In this document: positions 6,258 to 12,859 of the stretch, one piece after another
Numbering within the stretch: the stretch's first letter is position 1
Layout of the letters: each line of letters begins with the position of its first letter
Assembly: GCA_029865675.1 (NCBI GenBank)
Contig: JARXAU010000083.1
Coordinates: 1-14,231, forward strand
Length of the DNA: 14,231 nt
Source: Rhodoferax sp.
Lineage (GTDB): Bacteria; Pseudomonadota; Gammaproteobacteria; Burkholderiales; Burkholderiaceae_C
Reading direction: 5' to 3'
The notes under the pieces: generated by a model
Databases searched by the model: none
The model's input: the letters and a program-made list of their open reading frames with translations, nothing else
Told to the model about the DNA's origin: nothing
Position numbers and translations under genes: made by a program

Positions 6258-7193
6258 CTACTTCAGCCGCTTAACCAAGCTTGAGGTGTCCCAGCGCCGA
6301 CCACCCATTTGCTGAACGTCGGCATAAAACTGATCCACCAACGCAGTTACCGGAAGGCGAGCGCCGTTGCGCTTCGCTTCATCGAGCACCAGCCCCAAAT
6401 CCTTGCGCATCCAGTCCACCGCAAAGCCGAAGTCGAATTTGTCAGCCGCCATGGTTTTGCCGCGGTTGTCCATCTGCCAGCTTTGTGCAGCACCTTTGCC
6501 GATGACTTCGAGCACTTGGTTCATGTCCAAGCCCGCGCGCTGGCCAAAGGCTACCGCTTCGCTAAGGCCTTGCACCAGGCCGGCGATGGCAATTTGGTTC
6601 ACCATTTTGGCCAACTGGCCCGCGCCGCTCTCGCCCAGCAAGGTGAAGGCGCGCGAAAACGCCATGCCTGCGGGCTGAACCGCCGCAAAAGCCGCGCCGT
6701 CGCCGCCGCACATCACGGTGAGCAAGCCGTTTTGTGCACCGGCTTGGCCGCCCGACACGGGCGCGTCTATAAACTGCAAGCCCCTATTGCGCGCGGCCAA
6801 GCTGAGTTCGCGGGCGATATCGGCCGACGCGGTGGTGTGGTCCACAAACACCGCACCTTGGCGCATACCGGCAAAGGCACCGTCGGCACCGAGCGTGACG
6901 TTGCGCAGGTCGTCGTCATTGCCGACGCAGCAAAACACGATGTCCGCTTGCATTGCCGCTTCGCGCGGGGTGGCTGCGTGGCTGTGCTTGCCTGATCCGT
7001 GGGGGCGGTTGCCAAACTCCGCCACCCAGCCCTGCGCCTTGGCAACGGTGCGGTTGTAGACCGTGACGTGGTGCCCGGCACCTGCCAAATGCCCCGCCAT
7101 GGGGTAGCCCATCACTCCAAGCCCCAAAAAGGCGACAGACTGTGGCGCCACGGGTTCGTAAGGCTTGGTGTTGAGAGAGGAGGCTTGGGTCAT
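6258..7193 (-). CDS. NAD(P)-dependent oxidoreductase, 3-hydroxyisobutyrate dehydrogenase family
   Basis: A 311-residue beta-hydroxyacid dehydrogenase related to HIBADH and tartronate-semialdehyde reductase. The N-terminal Rossmann domain has FLGLGVMGYPMAGHL at residues 22-36 and Arg48 in YNRT, which favours NADP over NAD. FVDHTTASADIA and the substrate-binding DAPVSGG at 143-149 follow, then the catalytic lysine motif GAGQLAKMVNQ with Lys196. The C-terminal half is the helical dimerisation domain. The substrate is unknown. I use ATG 7193, which has AGGA 6 nt upstream, rather than the TTG at 7217. About 18 variable residues precede the Rossmann fold. It is third in line after pilT and pilU with a 55-bp gap containing alternative hairpins, so it may be read partly from the pil transcript. 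Confidence 0.9.
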   Translation of the reverse strand: MTQASSLNTKPYEPVAPQSVAFLGLGVMGYPMAGHLAGAGHHVTVYNRTVAKAQGWVAEFGNRPHGSGKHSHAATPREAAMQADIVFCCVGNDDDLRNVTLGADGAFAGMRQGAVFVDHTTASADIARELSLAARNRGLQFIDAPVSGGQAGAQNGLLTVMCGGDGAAFAAVQPAGMAFSRAFTLLGESGAGQLAKMVNQIAIAGLVQGLSEAVAFGQRAGLDMNQVLEVIGKGAAQSWQMDNRGKTMAADKFDFGFAVDWMRKDLGLVLDEAKRNGARLPVTALVDQFYADVQQMGGRRWDTSSLVKRLK

Positions 7194-7215
7194 AGTAGTT
7201 CCTAGATAGATACAC

Positions 7216-7241
7216 AAAAATGGGCGACGCCCACACGGGCG
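7216..7241 (-). terminator. Possible weak terminator/attenuator between pilU and the oxidoreductase
   Basis: On the minus strand, CGCCC-GTGT-GGGCG (7241-7228) is followed after one T by CGCCCA (7226-7221) and five T residues (7220-7216). The middle GGGCG can pair either with the upstream CGCCC or with the downstream CGCCC next to the T-tract. The stem beside the T-tract is only about 4 bp after allowing a loop, so termination would be weak. Confidence 0.35.
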
Positions 7242-7248
7242 ACCTGTT

Positions 7249-8385
7249 TCAGACGATCACGAGGTGCTCCGTGCCTGCGCTGAGGTCATGGTCTCGTGTG
7301 TCTTTGCCCTTGAGTTTAATTTGCAGGCGCAAGTCATTGATGGAGTCTGCATTACGCAGCGCATCCTGGTAGCTGATGGCACCGGCCTCGTACAGGTCAA
7401 ACAGCGCTTGGTCAAAGGTTTGCATGCCCATTTCCCGGCTCTTTTTCATCACTTCCTTGACCTCTAGCACTTCGCCTTTTTGGATCAGGCTGGCAATGGT
7501 TGAGGAGTTCAGCAGTACTTCCACGGCAGAAACTCGACCCGTGCCACCGACGCGTGGGACCAAACGCTGGGAAACAATGGCGCGCAGGTTGAGCGACAAG
7601 TCCATCAGCAACTGCCCACGGCGCTCGTCGGGCAGAAAATTGATCATGCGGTCCATCGCTTGGTTGGCGCTATTGGCGTGCAGGGTCGCGATGCACAGGT
7701 GGCCAGTTTCTGAAAAAGCAATGGCCAGTTCCATGGTCTCGCGGTCGCGCAACTCACCCATCACGATCACGTCCGGGGCTTGGCGCAAGGTGTTTTTCAG
7801 GGCCGCTTCCCAACTGTCGGTGTCCAAGCCCACTTCACGCTGCGTAACCAGGCAGTTTTTGTGGGGATGGACAAATTCCACCGGGTCTTCCACTGTAATG
7901 ATGTGACCATAAGACTTTTCGTTGCGCCAGTCCACCATGGCCGCAAGCGCCGTCGATTTGCCCGAGCCGCTGGCCCCGACCATCACGCACAAGCCCCTGC
8001 TGTACATGGCTACGTCCTTGAGGGCTTGCGGCAGGCCCATGCCGTCTATCGTGGGTGGGGTAGTGGGGATGATGCGTAGCACCATGCCCACCTTGCCCAG
8101 TTGGACAAATGCATTGACCCGAAAGCGCCCGAGGCCACTGGGAGAGATGGCGAAGTTGCTTTCTTTGGTGCGCTCAAAGTCGGCGGTTTGCCGGTCATTC
8201 ATGAGCGCGCGCACCAGCAAAGCGGTGTGCTCTGGCTGCAGCGTCTGCGCCGAGGCGCGCGTCATTACCCCGTCAATCTTGATGGCCGGGGGGAAATCGG
8301 CGCTGATGAACAGATCACTGCCGTTCTTGCTGATCATCAGCTTGAGCAGGTCAGAGATAAGTTGCGAGGCCTGATCGCGGGTCAT
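7249..8385 (-). CDS. pilU: Type IV pilus retraction ATPase, PilU
   Basis: A 378-residue PilT/PilU-family hexameric ATPase acting at the inner-membrane base of type IV pili. An N-terminal PAS-like part (SDLFISADFPPAIKIDG) precedes the ATPase core. That core has Walker A GASGSGKST at residues 137-145, the Asp box TVEDPVEFVHPHKN at 164-177, Walker B PDVIVMGELRD at 204-214, and the His box HLCIATLHANSANQ at 229-242. It is PilU rather than PilT because of its second position after pilT, its longer C-terminal tail, and its Walker A (GASGSGKST versus GPTGSGKST). PilU assists PilT in retraction under load. I use ATG 8385, preceded by GGAG at 7 nt, not the TTG at 8406. It starts 55 bp after the pilT stop. 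Confidence 0.95.
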   Translation of the reverse strand: MTRDQASQLISDLLKLMISKNGSDLFISADFPPAIKIDGVMTRASAQTLQPEHTALLVRALMNDRQTADFERTKESNFAISPSGLGRFRVNAFVQLGKVGMVLRIIPTTPPTIDGMGLPQALKDVAMYSRGLCVMVGASGSGKSTALAAMVDWRNEKSYGHIITVEDPVEFVHPHKNCLVTQREVGLDTDSWEAALKNTLRQAPDVIVMGELRDRETMELAIAFSETGHLCIATLHANSANQAMDRMINFLPDERRGQLLMDLSLNLRAIVSQRLVPRVGGTGRVSAVEVLLNSSTIASLIQKGEVLEVKEVMKKSREMGMQTFDQALFDLYEAGAISYQDALRNADSINDLRLQIKLKGKDTRDHDLSAGTEHLVIV

Positions 8386-8440
8386 AAAGCATCTCCATGA
8401 GGTCAAGGCAAAAGGCTATTCGGGTGCAGCTTGGTGCACT

Positions 8441-9484
8441 TTAGCCGGGGAAATTTTCGGGTACTTTGGCTTTGCTGCGGGCCTCTGCTGGGCTGATGCT
8501 GCGGGCGCGCACCATATCGAGCAGGTTTTGGTCCAGGGTTTGCATGCCCAGGCTGTTGCCGGTTTGAATCGCGGAGTAGATTTGTGCGATCTTGGACTCG
8601 CGGATCAGGTTGCGCACCGCGTGGGTCCCAAGCAGGATTTCGTGTGCCGCGATGCGGCTGTCGCCAGCGAGCGTTTTGCACAGGGTTTGCGAGATCACTG
8701 CCTGCAGCGATTCTGAGAGCATGGCGCGCAACATGTCTTTTTCGTCGCCGGGAAACACGTCAATGATGCGGTCTATCGTTTTGGCCGCGCTTGACGTGTG
8801 CAATGTGCCAAACACCAAGTGCCCCGTCTCTGCGGCAGTCATGGCCAAGCGAATGGTCTCTAGGTCGCGCAGCTCGCCCACCAAAATAACGTCTGGGTCC
8901 TCGCGCAGTGCCGAGCGCAATGCGTCAGAGAAGCTGTGCGTGTGCGGTCCCACCTCACGTTGATTGATCAGGCATTTTTTGCTTTGGTGCACGAACTCCA
9001 CCGGGTCTTCGATGGTCAGTACATGGCCGCTGACGTGCTCGTTGAGGTGATTGACCATGGCCGCCAAAGTGGTCGACTTGCCAGACCCCGTGGGGCCCGT
9101 CACCAACACCAAGCCGCGCGGTTTGAGTGACAGTTCGGCAAATATAGGAGGAGCCTTTAACTCGGTAAGTGTCTGAATTTTGCTGGGGATGGTGCGAAAT
9201 ACGGCGCCCGCACCGCGCAGGTGGTTAAACGCGTTGACGCGAAACCGCGACAGGCCCTCAAGCTCGAAGGAAAAATCGATTTCCAAGTCCTCTTCATACC
9301 GTTTGCGCTGCCCGTCATTCATCACGTCGTACACCATGGAATGGACTTCTTTGTGGGAAAGGGGCGGCAAGTTCAGGCGTCTTACATCGCCGTGCACCCG
9401 CAGCATGGGTGGCAACTCGGCCGAAAGATGCAGGTCAGAAGCTTTGTTCTTGACCGAAAACGCCAGCAGTTGTGCAATGTCCAC
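8441..9484 (-). CDS. pilT: Type IV pilus retraction ATPase, PilT
   Basis: A 347-residue PilT that powers pilus depolymerisation, twitching and DNA uptake. The N-terminal domain shows KASDLHLSAELPPMLRVHGD and SRFRVNAFNHLRG. The core has Walker A GPTGSGKST at residues 130-138, Asp box TIEDPVEFVH at 157-166, Walker B PDVILVGELRD at 198-208, and His box TGHLVFGTLHTSSA at 220-233. The length is typical for PilT. The start is a GTG (MDIAQLLAFSVKN), with AGGA about 10 nt upstream. It is the first gene of a pilT-pilU transcript and diverges from yggS across 87 bp, an arrangement often seen in Burkholderiales and Pseudomonas. Confidence 0.97.
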   Translation of the reverse strand: MDIAQLLAFSVKNKASDLHLSAELPPMLRVHGDVRRLNLPPLSHKEVHSMVYDVMNDGQRKRYEEDLEIDFSFELEGLSRFRVNAFNHLRGAGAVFRTIPSKIQTLTELKAPPIFAELSLKPRGLVLVTGPTGSGKSTTLAAMVNHLNEHVSGHVLTIEDPVEFVHQSKKCLINQREVGPHTHSFSDALRSALREDPDVILVGELRDLETIRLAMTAAETGHLVFGTLHTSSAAKTIDRIIDVFPGDEKDMLRAMLSESLQAVISQTLCKTLAGDSRIAAHEILLGTHAVRNLIRESKIAQIYSAIQTGNSLGMQTLDQNLLDMVRARSISPAEARSKAKVPENFPG

Positions 9485-9547
9485 AGTGGGAAGTTCCTAT
9501 TCGTTGGGGGCAAGTGCCGCGCCCGCCCGCGCACTTGTTACCCTAGC

Positions 9548-9561
9548 AGTGAATTATCACT
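9548..9561. repeat. 14-bp perfect inverted repeat in the pilT/yggS divergent gap
   Basis: AGTGA-ATTA-TCACT is a perfect 5-4-5 inverted repeat. It ends 10 bp before the yggS ATG and overlaps the candidate pilT -10 region. Its size and placement would suit a dimeric regulator. No known box is recognised. Confidence 0.35.
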
Positions 9562-9588
9562 ATGAATCACCATGACAATTGCAGTCAA
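9559..9588 (-). promoter_or_regulatory. Weak candidate sigma70 promoter for pilT-pilU
   Basis: On the minus strand TTGACT (9588-9583, 5 of 6 matches to the -35 consensus) lies 18 bp from CATAGT (9564-9559, 4 of 6 matches to the -10 consensus). The -35 falls inside the first codons of yggS. It would give a 5' leader of about 70 nt before the pilT GTG. GATAAT nearby is a better -10 hexamer but lacks a spaced -35. Confidence 0.3.
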
Positions 9589-10270
9589 TTTGCAGACCGT
9601 TCGCCAACGCATTGAGCAGGCGTGCGCTGCGGCGGACCGTTTGCCGACCACGGTGCATTTGCTCGCCGTGTCAAAAACTTTCCCTGCAGAGGCGGTGGCT
9701 CAAGCGGCCGCTATGGGCCAACGCGACTTTGGCGAAAACTACATCCAAGAAGGCGTCGACAAAATTGCCGCGCTGGCGCACCTCGGCCTGACTTGGCACT
9801 GTATCGGCCCCTTGCAAAGTAACAAAACACGGCTGGTGGCCGAGCACTTTGACTGGGTGCACTCGGTGGATCGTCTGAAAATCGCCCAGCGCCTGAGCGA
9901 GCAACGGCCCTCCACGCTAGCGCCGCTTAATGTGTGCATTCAAGTCAACATCGACGCGAGCCCCTCCAAAGCCGGGTTTGCGCCGCAAGAGGCCTTGGCG
10001 ATGGCGCACGCCGTGGCCTTGATGCCCGGGCTTCGACTGCGCGGCATCATGACCATCCCCGAGCCCACGCACGAGCCGGCGGAAACGCTTGCCGTGCACC
10101 AGCGTACCAAGGCCTTGTTTGATCATTTACGCGCTAACGGCCTGGCCCTGGACACCCTTTCCATGGGCATGAGCGCTGACCTTGAAGCCGCAGTGCAGGC
10201 AGGCAGCACCATGGTCCGCGTCGGTTCCGCCATTTTTGGCGGACGCACCACGCCGCCACTGACGCGCTAA
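9572..10270 (+). CDS. yggS: Pyridoxal phosphate homeostasis protein YggS (PLPBP family)
   Basis: A 232-residue YggS/PROSC-family protein: a single TIM-barrel domain that binds PLP but has no known catalytic reaction and buffers vitamin B6 and amino-acid metabolism. Visible are LLAVSKTFP with the PLP Schiff-base Lys35, FGENYIQE at about 53-60, WHCIGPLQSNK at about 75-85, VHSVDRLKIA, VNIDASPSKAGF, LRLRGIMTIPEP, and the phosphate-binding SMGMSADLEAAVQAGSTMVRVGSAIFG end. The ATG at 9572 has no Shine-Dalgarno sequence. TATGAA lies 5 nt upstream of it, so it too could be leaderless, with weaker support than at diaA. It diverges from pilT and converges with the cupin gene. Confidence 0.95.
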   Translation: MTIAVNLQTVRQRIEQACAAADRLPTTVHLLAVSKTFPAEAVAQAAAMGQRDFGENYIQEGVDKIAALAHLGLTWHCIGPLQSNKTRLVAEHFDWVHSVDRLKIAQRLSEQRPSTLAPLNVCIQVNIDASPSKAGFAPQEALAMAHAVALMPGLRLRGIMTIPEPTHEPAETLAVHQRTKALFDHLRANGLALDTLSMGMSADLEAAVQAGSTMVRVGSAIFGGRTTPPLTR

Positions 10271-10304
10271 AGGGGCCAAGGTCCGCGCTTTGCCAAGTCG
10301 TGGG

Positions 10305-10973
10305 TCAGTCTTGCAGCAGGTGCCCCGTCTTGACCAGAATCAGGCAGCCGTTTCGGCTAAAGGGCTGGTGCTGGCTCAGGTGCGGGCTGCGCAGCCAGCT
10401 TCCGGCCCGGTAGCGCCCGTGCTCGTCTTCGAACACGCCTTCGACGACGAAAATTTCTTCGCCACCGTAGTGGCGATGGGGATTGAAAAATGTGCCCGGG
10501 GCCCAGCGCACCAGTGCGGTGTGCGTGGTGCCAAACTCCGACAAAGGCAGCACCGTCAAGCCCGGTACCCTGCCTTGGTGCCAGCGCGCGCGCTGCGTGT
10601 CCACCACAATCCGCGCGCTGTCCTGCGCTTGCAGGTGGCGCAGCTTGACGAACAGGGTGCAGCCGTCACCCGAAAAAGGCGCATGCCTGGAGCCCGGCGG
10701 ATTTTTGAGGTAGGTGCCCGGTCTGTAATCGCCCTTGTCGTCGCTCAAGGTGCCAGAGAGCACCAAAATTTCCTCGCCCAGATCGTGGACATGATCTGCA
10801 AAGCGCGCGCCCGCGGCGTAGCGCACGACGCTGGTGGCGCGCGCGACTTCCCCTCCGTCGCGCGCCAGCAGGCGTCGCTGCACCAGCGGCGAAGGTGAAT
10901 CCAGCCAAGCAAGCGTTTGGCTGTCCACCACGCAGCGCTGAGTTTCATCGGCATGCAGCTGCAGTGGGTTCAT
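10305..10973 (-). CDS. Two-domain ChrR-like cupin protein
   Basis: A 222-residue bicupin. Repeat 1 runs from about residue 45 to 115 and repeat 2 from about 150 to 220. Both carry the metal-binding pattern His-x-His-x3-Glu-Glu (His61, His63, Glu67-68; His166, His168, Glu172-173) and a later His (97 and 202). Equivalent ligands are exactly 105 residues apart, showing an internal duplication. The GxYRxGxxLxxP and KxxHL features also repeat. The cupin type matches the C-terminal domain of ChrR, the zinc anti-sigma factor for the singlet-oxygen sigma factor. The N-terminal zinc anti-sigma domain is absent and no sigma-factor gene is adjacent. It may be a metal-dependent sensor or enzyme. The ATG overlaps the DUF3429 stop, with GGAG 9 nt upstream. 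Confidence 0.88.
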   Translation of the reverse strand: MNPLQLHADETQRCVVDSQTLAWLDSPSPLVQRRLLARDGGEVARATSVVRYAAGARFADHVHDLGEEILVLSGTLSDDKGDYRPGTYLKNPPGSRHAPFSGDGCTLFVKLRHLQAQDSARIVVDTQRARWHQGRVPGLTVLPLSEFGTTHTALVRWAPGTFFNPHRHYGGEEIFVVEGVFEDEHGRYRAGSWLRSPHLSQHQPFSRNGCLILVKTGHLLQD

Positions 10974-11434
10974 CGCACCATACTCCAGGCCGCCGCAAGG
11001 CAGCTGATGCAGGCGACCGCTGTCAGCCGCAGGCGCATGGGCAGCCAGCCTTGCAGCTGGTGCAGCCGATACCGTTGCCAGTCAACTCCAAAACAAAGCA
11101 GCAACAAGCCCGCCAGCAGCACCAAGCCCCAAGGCGTAGGCAGTAACAAGGAGGTCCAAGCAATCAGACTGGGCGTTACGCCCCACAGGTAGGCGACTCG
11201 TCCGCCCGCCCCGTCCCGCATGGCCATGCCCCAGTGAATCGCGCCCAAAAAGCTGGCAATGCTGGCGCCGTAGGCCAGTAGGGCAAAACCGTAAAAGGCC
11301 TGGTTCCGGCCACCGGGCCAGCAAGCAGCAAGCGCCAGCAGGCAAAAAGGCACTAAGCCGCCGTAGCCCAGCGCGGTGACCAAGGAGGTGGGTACGCGCG
11401 TGACGGAACGATGGGAGGGTGGGTGGTCTGACAT
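10970..11434 (-). CDS. DUF3429 family integral membrane protein
   Basis: A 154-residue inner-membrane protein. Four to five hydrophobic segments are visible: about residues 17-39, 45-68, 80-97, 100-116 and 134-152. The FLGAIHWGMAM stretch near residues 62-72 is what I recognise as typical of DUF3429, along with the later LLLCFGVDWQRYR. The function of the family is unknown. It is the first gene of a two-gene minus-strand operon. Its stop overlaps the cupin start (ATGA), so the two are translationally coupled and probably act together. The ATG at 11434 has only a weak purine stretch upstream. It diverges from the DUF2237 gene over 171 bp. Confidence 0.85.
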   Translation of the reverse strand: MSDHPPSHRSVTRVPTSLVTALGYGGLVPFCLLALAACWPGGRNQAFYGFALLAYGASIASFLGAIHWGMAMRDGAGGRVAYLWGVTPSLIAWTSLLLPTPWGLVLLAGLLLLCFGVDWQRYRLHQLQGWLPMRLRLTAVACISCLAAAWSMVR

Positions 11435-11605
11435 AACTTGCTTTGGTTGGATGGCGCACGCGGGTTTTCAATCTCTGCCAGTGCCCAGCGCTGCGCCGCC
11501 TGTGGCAGTATCGGGCTCTGACACTGTTGTCGTAACTGATTTTGCCGCCTCTTGCAGGGTGAAGCACTTCGCATCGCTGGCCGCTGTTATGCGGCCCTGT
11601 TGTTT
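11435..11605. other. Divergent intergenic region between DUF3429 and DUF2237 genes
   Basis: This 171-bp gap should hold promoters for both operons. I see no convincing -35/-10 pair on either strand. An inverted repeat CTGCCA (11475-11480) / TGGCAG (11503-11508) flanks a GC-rich centre and is the clearest structure. Short frames crossing the gap look like chance. Confidence 0.4.
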
Positions 11606-11986
11606 ATGACCGATTTAAACGTTTTGGGCACCGCACTGGTGGCCTGCTCTTTTGACCCACTCACGGGTTTTTTCCGTGATGGCTGTTGCAACACCGATTT
11701 TGCAGACCACGGTACCCATGTGGTTTGCGCCCGCGTCACGGCCGATTTTTTGGCCTATTCACTGAAACGCGGGAACGACTTGGTGACGCCTCGGCCCGAA
11801 TACCGCTTCGTCGGCTTGCAGCCTGGGGACCGCTGGTGCCTTTGTGCCAGGCGCTGGAAGGAAGCCTTGCAAGCCGGTATGGCCCCTCCGGTGGACCTAG
11901 AGGCCACGCATGCCAAGGCCTTAGAAATCCTCACCTTGGAACAACTCCAGGTCCATGCGCTCGCGCCACGCCAGACACTGCCATGA
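11606..11986 (+). CDS. DUF2237 family protein
   Basis: A 126-residue cytosolic protein matching DUF2237 along its whole length. It begins NVLGTALVACSFDPLTGFFRDGCCNT, then HVVCARVTADFLAYS, GNDLVTPRPEYRFVGL, PGDRWCLCARRWKEAL, APPVDLEATHAKALE. Conserved cysteines at 14, 27, 28, 41, 78 and 80 suggest metal binding or disulfide chemistry, by inference. No function is established. I use ATG 11606 because the family pattern starts there. A TTG at 11552 would add 18 unrelated residues. No Shine-Dalgarno sequence is evident. The TGA overlaps the next gene's ATG (ATGA, 11983-11986), indicating coupling to the TIGR02450 gene. Confidence 0.9.
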   Translation: MTDLNVLGTALVACSFDPLTGFFRDGCCNTDFADHGTHVVCARVTADFLAYSLKRGNDLVTPRPEYRFVGLQPGDRWCLCARRWKEALQAGMAPPVDLEATHAKALEILTLEQLQVHALAPRQTLP

Positions 11987-12204
11987 ACCCGCTTCAACCC
12001 AAGAAACTGCTATTGAGCAAGTGGACGGCGGTCAAACCGCTAGGAAAAAACAAGCACTTTTTGGTTTCGAAGGTCATACCTTGCGAGCCACCTGTACACG
12101 GCGTTGATGCCGTAGAGCTCGAGGCGGTGCATTCGAAGTCCGTCCTGCGGCTCGGCTGGAAGGAACTGCGCGACCCTGCCGTTTGGCGCCAAGGATGGGT
12201 TTAA
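11983..12204 (+). CDS. TIGR02450 family Trp-rich small protein
   Basis: A 73-residue protein that fits the TIGR02450 family. It has NPLQPKKLLLSKWTAVKP at residues 2-19, KNKHFLVSKVI, an ELEAVHSK acidic strand, and LGWKELRDPAVWRQGW at the end, with three tryptophans conserved in this family. The function is unknown. In cyanobacteria and many proteobacteria such genes often sit near photolyase/cryptochrome or other light-related genes, from recall. The start overlaps the DUF2237 stop. The frame is open upstream to 11686, but that lies inside DUF2237 in another frame and is rejected. An intrinsic terminator follows 24 bp after the stop. Confidence 0.9.
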   Translation: MNPLQPKKLLLSKWTAVKPLGKNKHFLVSKVIPCEPPVHGVDAVELEAVHSKSVLRLGWKELRDPAVWRQGWV

Positions 12205-12226
12205 GCGTAGCTTTCGGGGCCTAGAG

Positions 12227-12823
12227 TTAAAGCGCCGCGAGCGCTTTTTTCACATCACCGACCAAAGCACTACTTTCCGGCGCGGTCATGCTGGAGTAGC
12301 TGGCAATAAGCTTGCCATCGCGTCCAATCAAATACTTGTAAAAATTCCAACGTGGTGTCCCACCACCGGCTTTGGCCAAGTCCAGAAAAAGCGGATTCGC
12401 ATTCTTGCCGCTGACTACCGATTTCTCAAACATGGGAAATTTCACGCCGTAGGTGTTGAAGCAAAAGTCGGCAATGTCTTTCCCCTTACCCGGCTCCTGC
12501 TGCCCGAAGTCGTTCGAAGGAAAACCCAGCACCACCAAGCCTTGCGCACTGTAGATGGAGTACAGCTTTTCCAGTCCTTCGTACTGCGACGTAAAGCCGC
12601 AATAGCTGGCAGTGTTTACCACCAGCAGCACTTTTCCCGCGTACTGGCAAAGGTTTTGGGGAGCGTCGTCCTGCAAACGGTTGAACTTTTTCTGCAACAG
12701 TGCTGGGCAAGCAGCGGGCGCCGCTTCCGCCGCCTGGGCCACCATCGGCATGGCACCGACCAGGCAAACACCACAGATGACCGCTAAGACTTGGATAAGG
12801 CGAGGCGTGGCGCTGGTTCGCAT
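12227..12823 (-). CDS. Exported glutathione peroxidase, thioredoxin-type (Cys-GPx)
   Basis: A 198-residue peroxidase of the GPx family, which reduces H2O2 or organic hydroperoxides. An N-terminal Sec signal (hydrophobic about residues 9-24, likely cleavage after AQA near 30-32) predicts periplasmic location. The mature domain has NTASYCGFTSQYEGL with the peroxidatic Cys in place of selenocysteine, FPSNDFGQQEPG with the catalytic Gln, FCFNTYGVKFPMF with a Cys where 2-Cys GPx enzymes keep the resolving residue, and PRWNFYKYLI with the Trp-Asn pair. The tetrad is complete, and the second Cys points to thioredoxin-like reductants rather than glutathione. I use ATG 12823. A TTG at 12847 would add 8 polar residues. 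Neither has a clear Shine-Dalgarno. Confidence 0.92.
   Translation of the reverse strand: MRTSATPRLIQVLAVICGVCLVGAMPMVAQAAEAAPAACPALLQKKFNRLQDDAPQNLCQYAGKVLLVVNTASYCGFTSQYEGLEKLYSIYSAQGLVVLGFPSNDFGQQEPGKGKDIADFCFNTYGVKFPMFEKSVVSGKNANPLFLDLAKAGGGTPRWNFYKYLIGRDGKLIASYSSMTAPESSALVGDVKKALAAL
12229..12250 (+). terminator. Intrinsic terminator of the DUF2237-TIGR02450 operon, inside gpx
   Basis: Arms AAAGCGC (12229-12235) and GCGCTTT (12241-12247) form a 7-bp stem with a CGCGA loop. Six T residues run through 12245-12250 on the plus strand. This is a classic Rho-independent terminator for the plus-strand pair. It lies almost wholly in the last codons of the convergent glutathione peroxidase gene. 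Confidence 0.75.
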
Positions 12824-12859
12824 TGCAGTGGCCCGACGTTGAGACAAAGCAGTGGGCGC

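Noticed and set aside
6309..6995. 228-residue plus-strand frame opposite the HIBADH-family gene
   Set aside because: His/Ala/Arg-rich shadow without domain features; the minus-strand enzyme is complete.
7249..9484. pilU as a degenerate duplicate of pilT
   Set aside because: All ATPase motifs are intact in both, and the pilT-pilU tandem is a standard arrangement of two functional paralogues.
11686..11982. N-terminal extension of the TIGR02450 gene
   Set aside because: It lies wholly inside DUF2237 in another frame; the family begins at the ATGA overlap at 11983.
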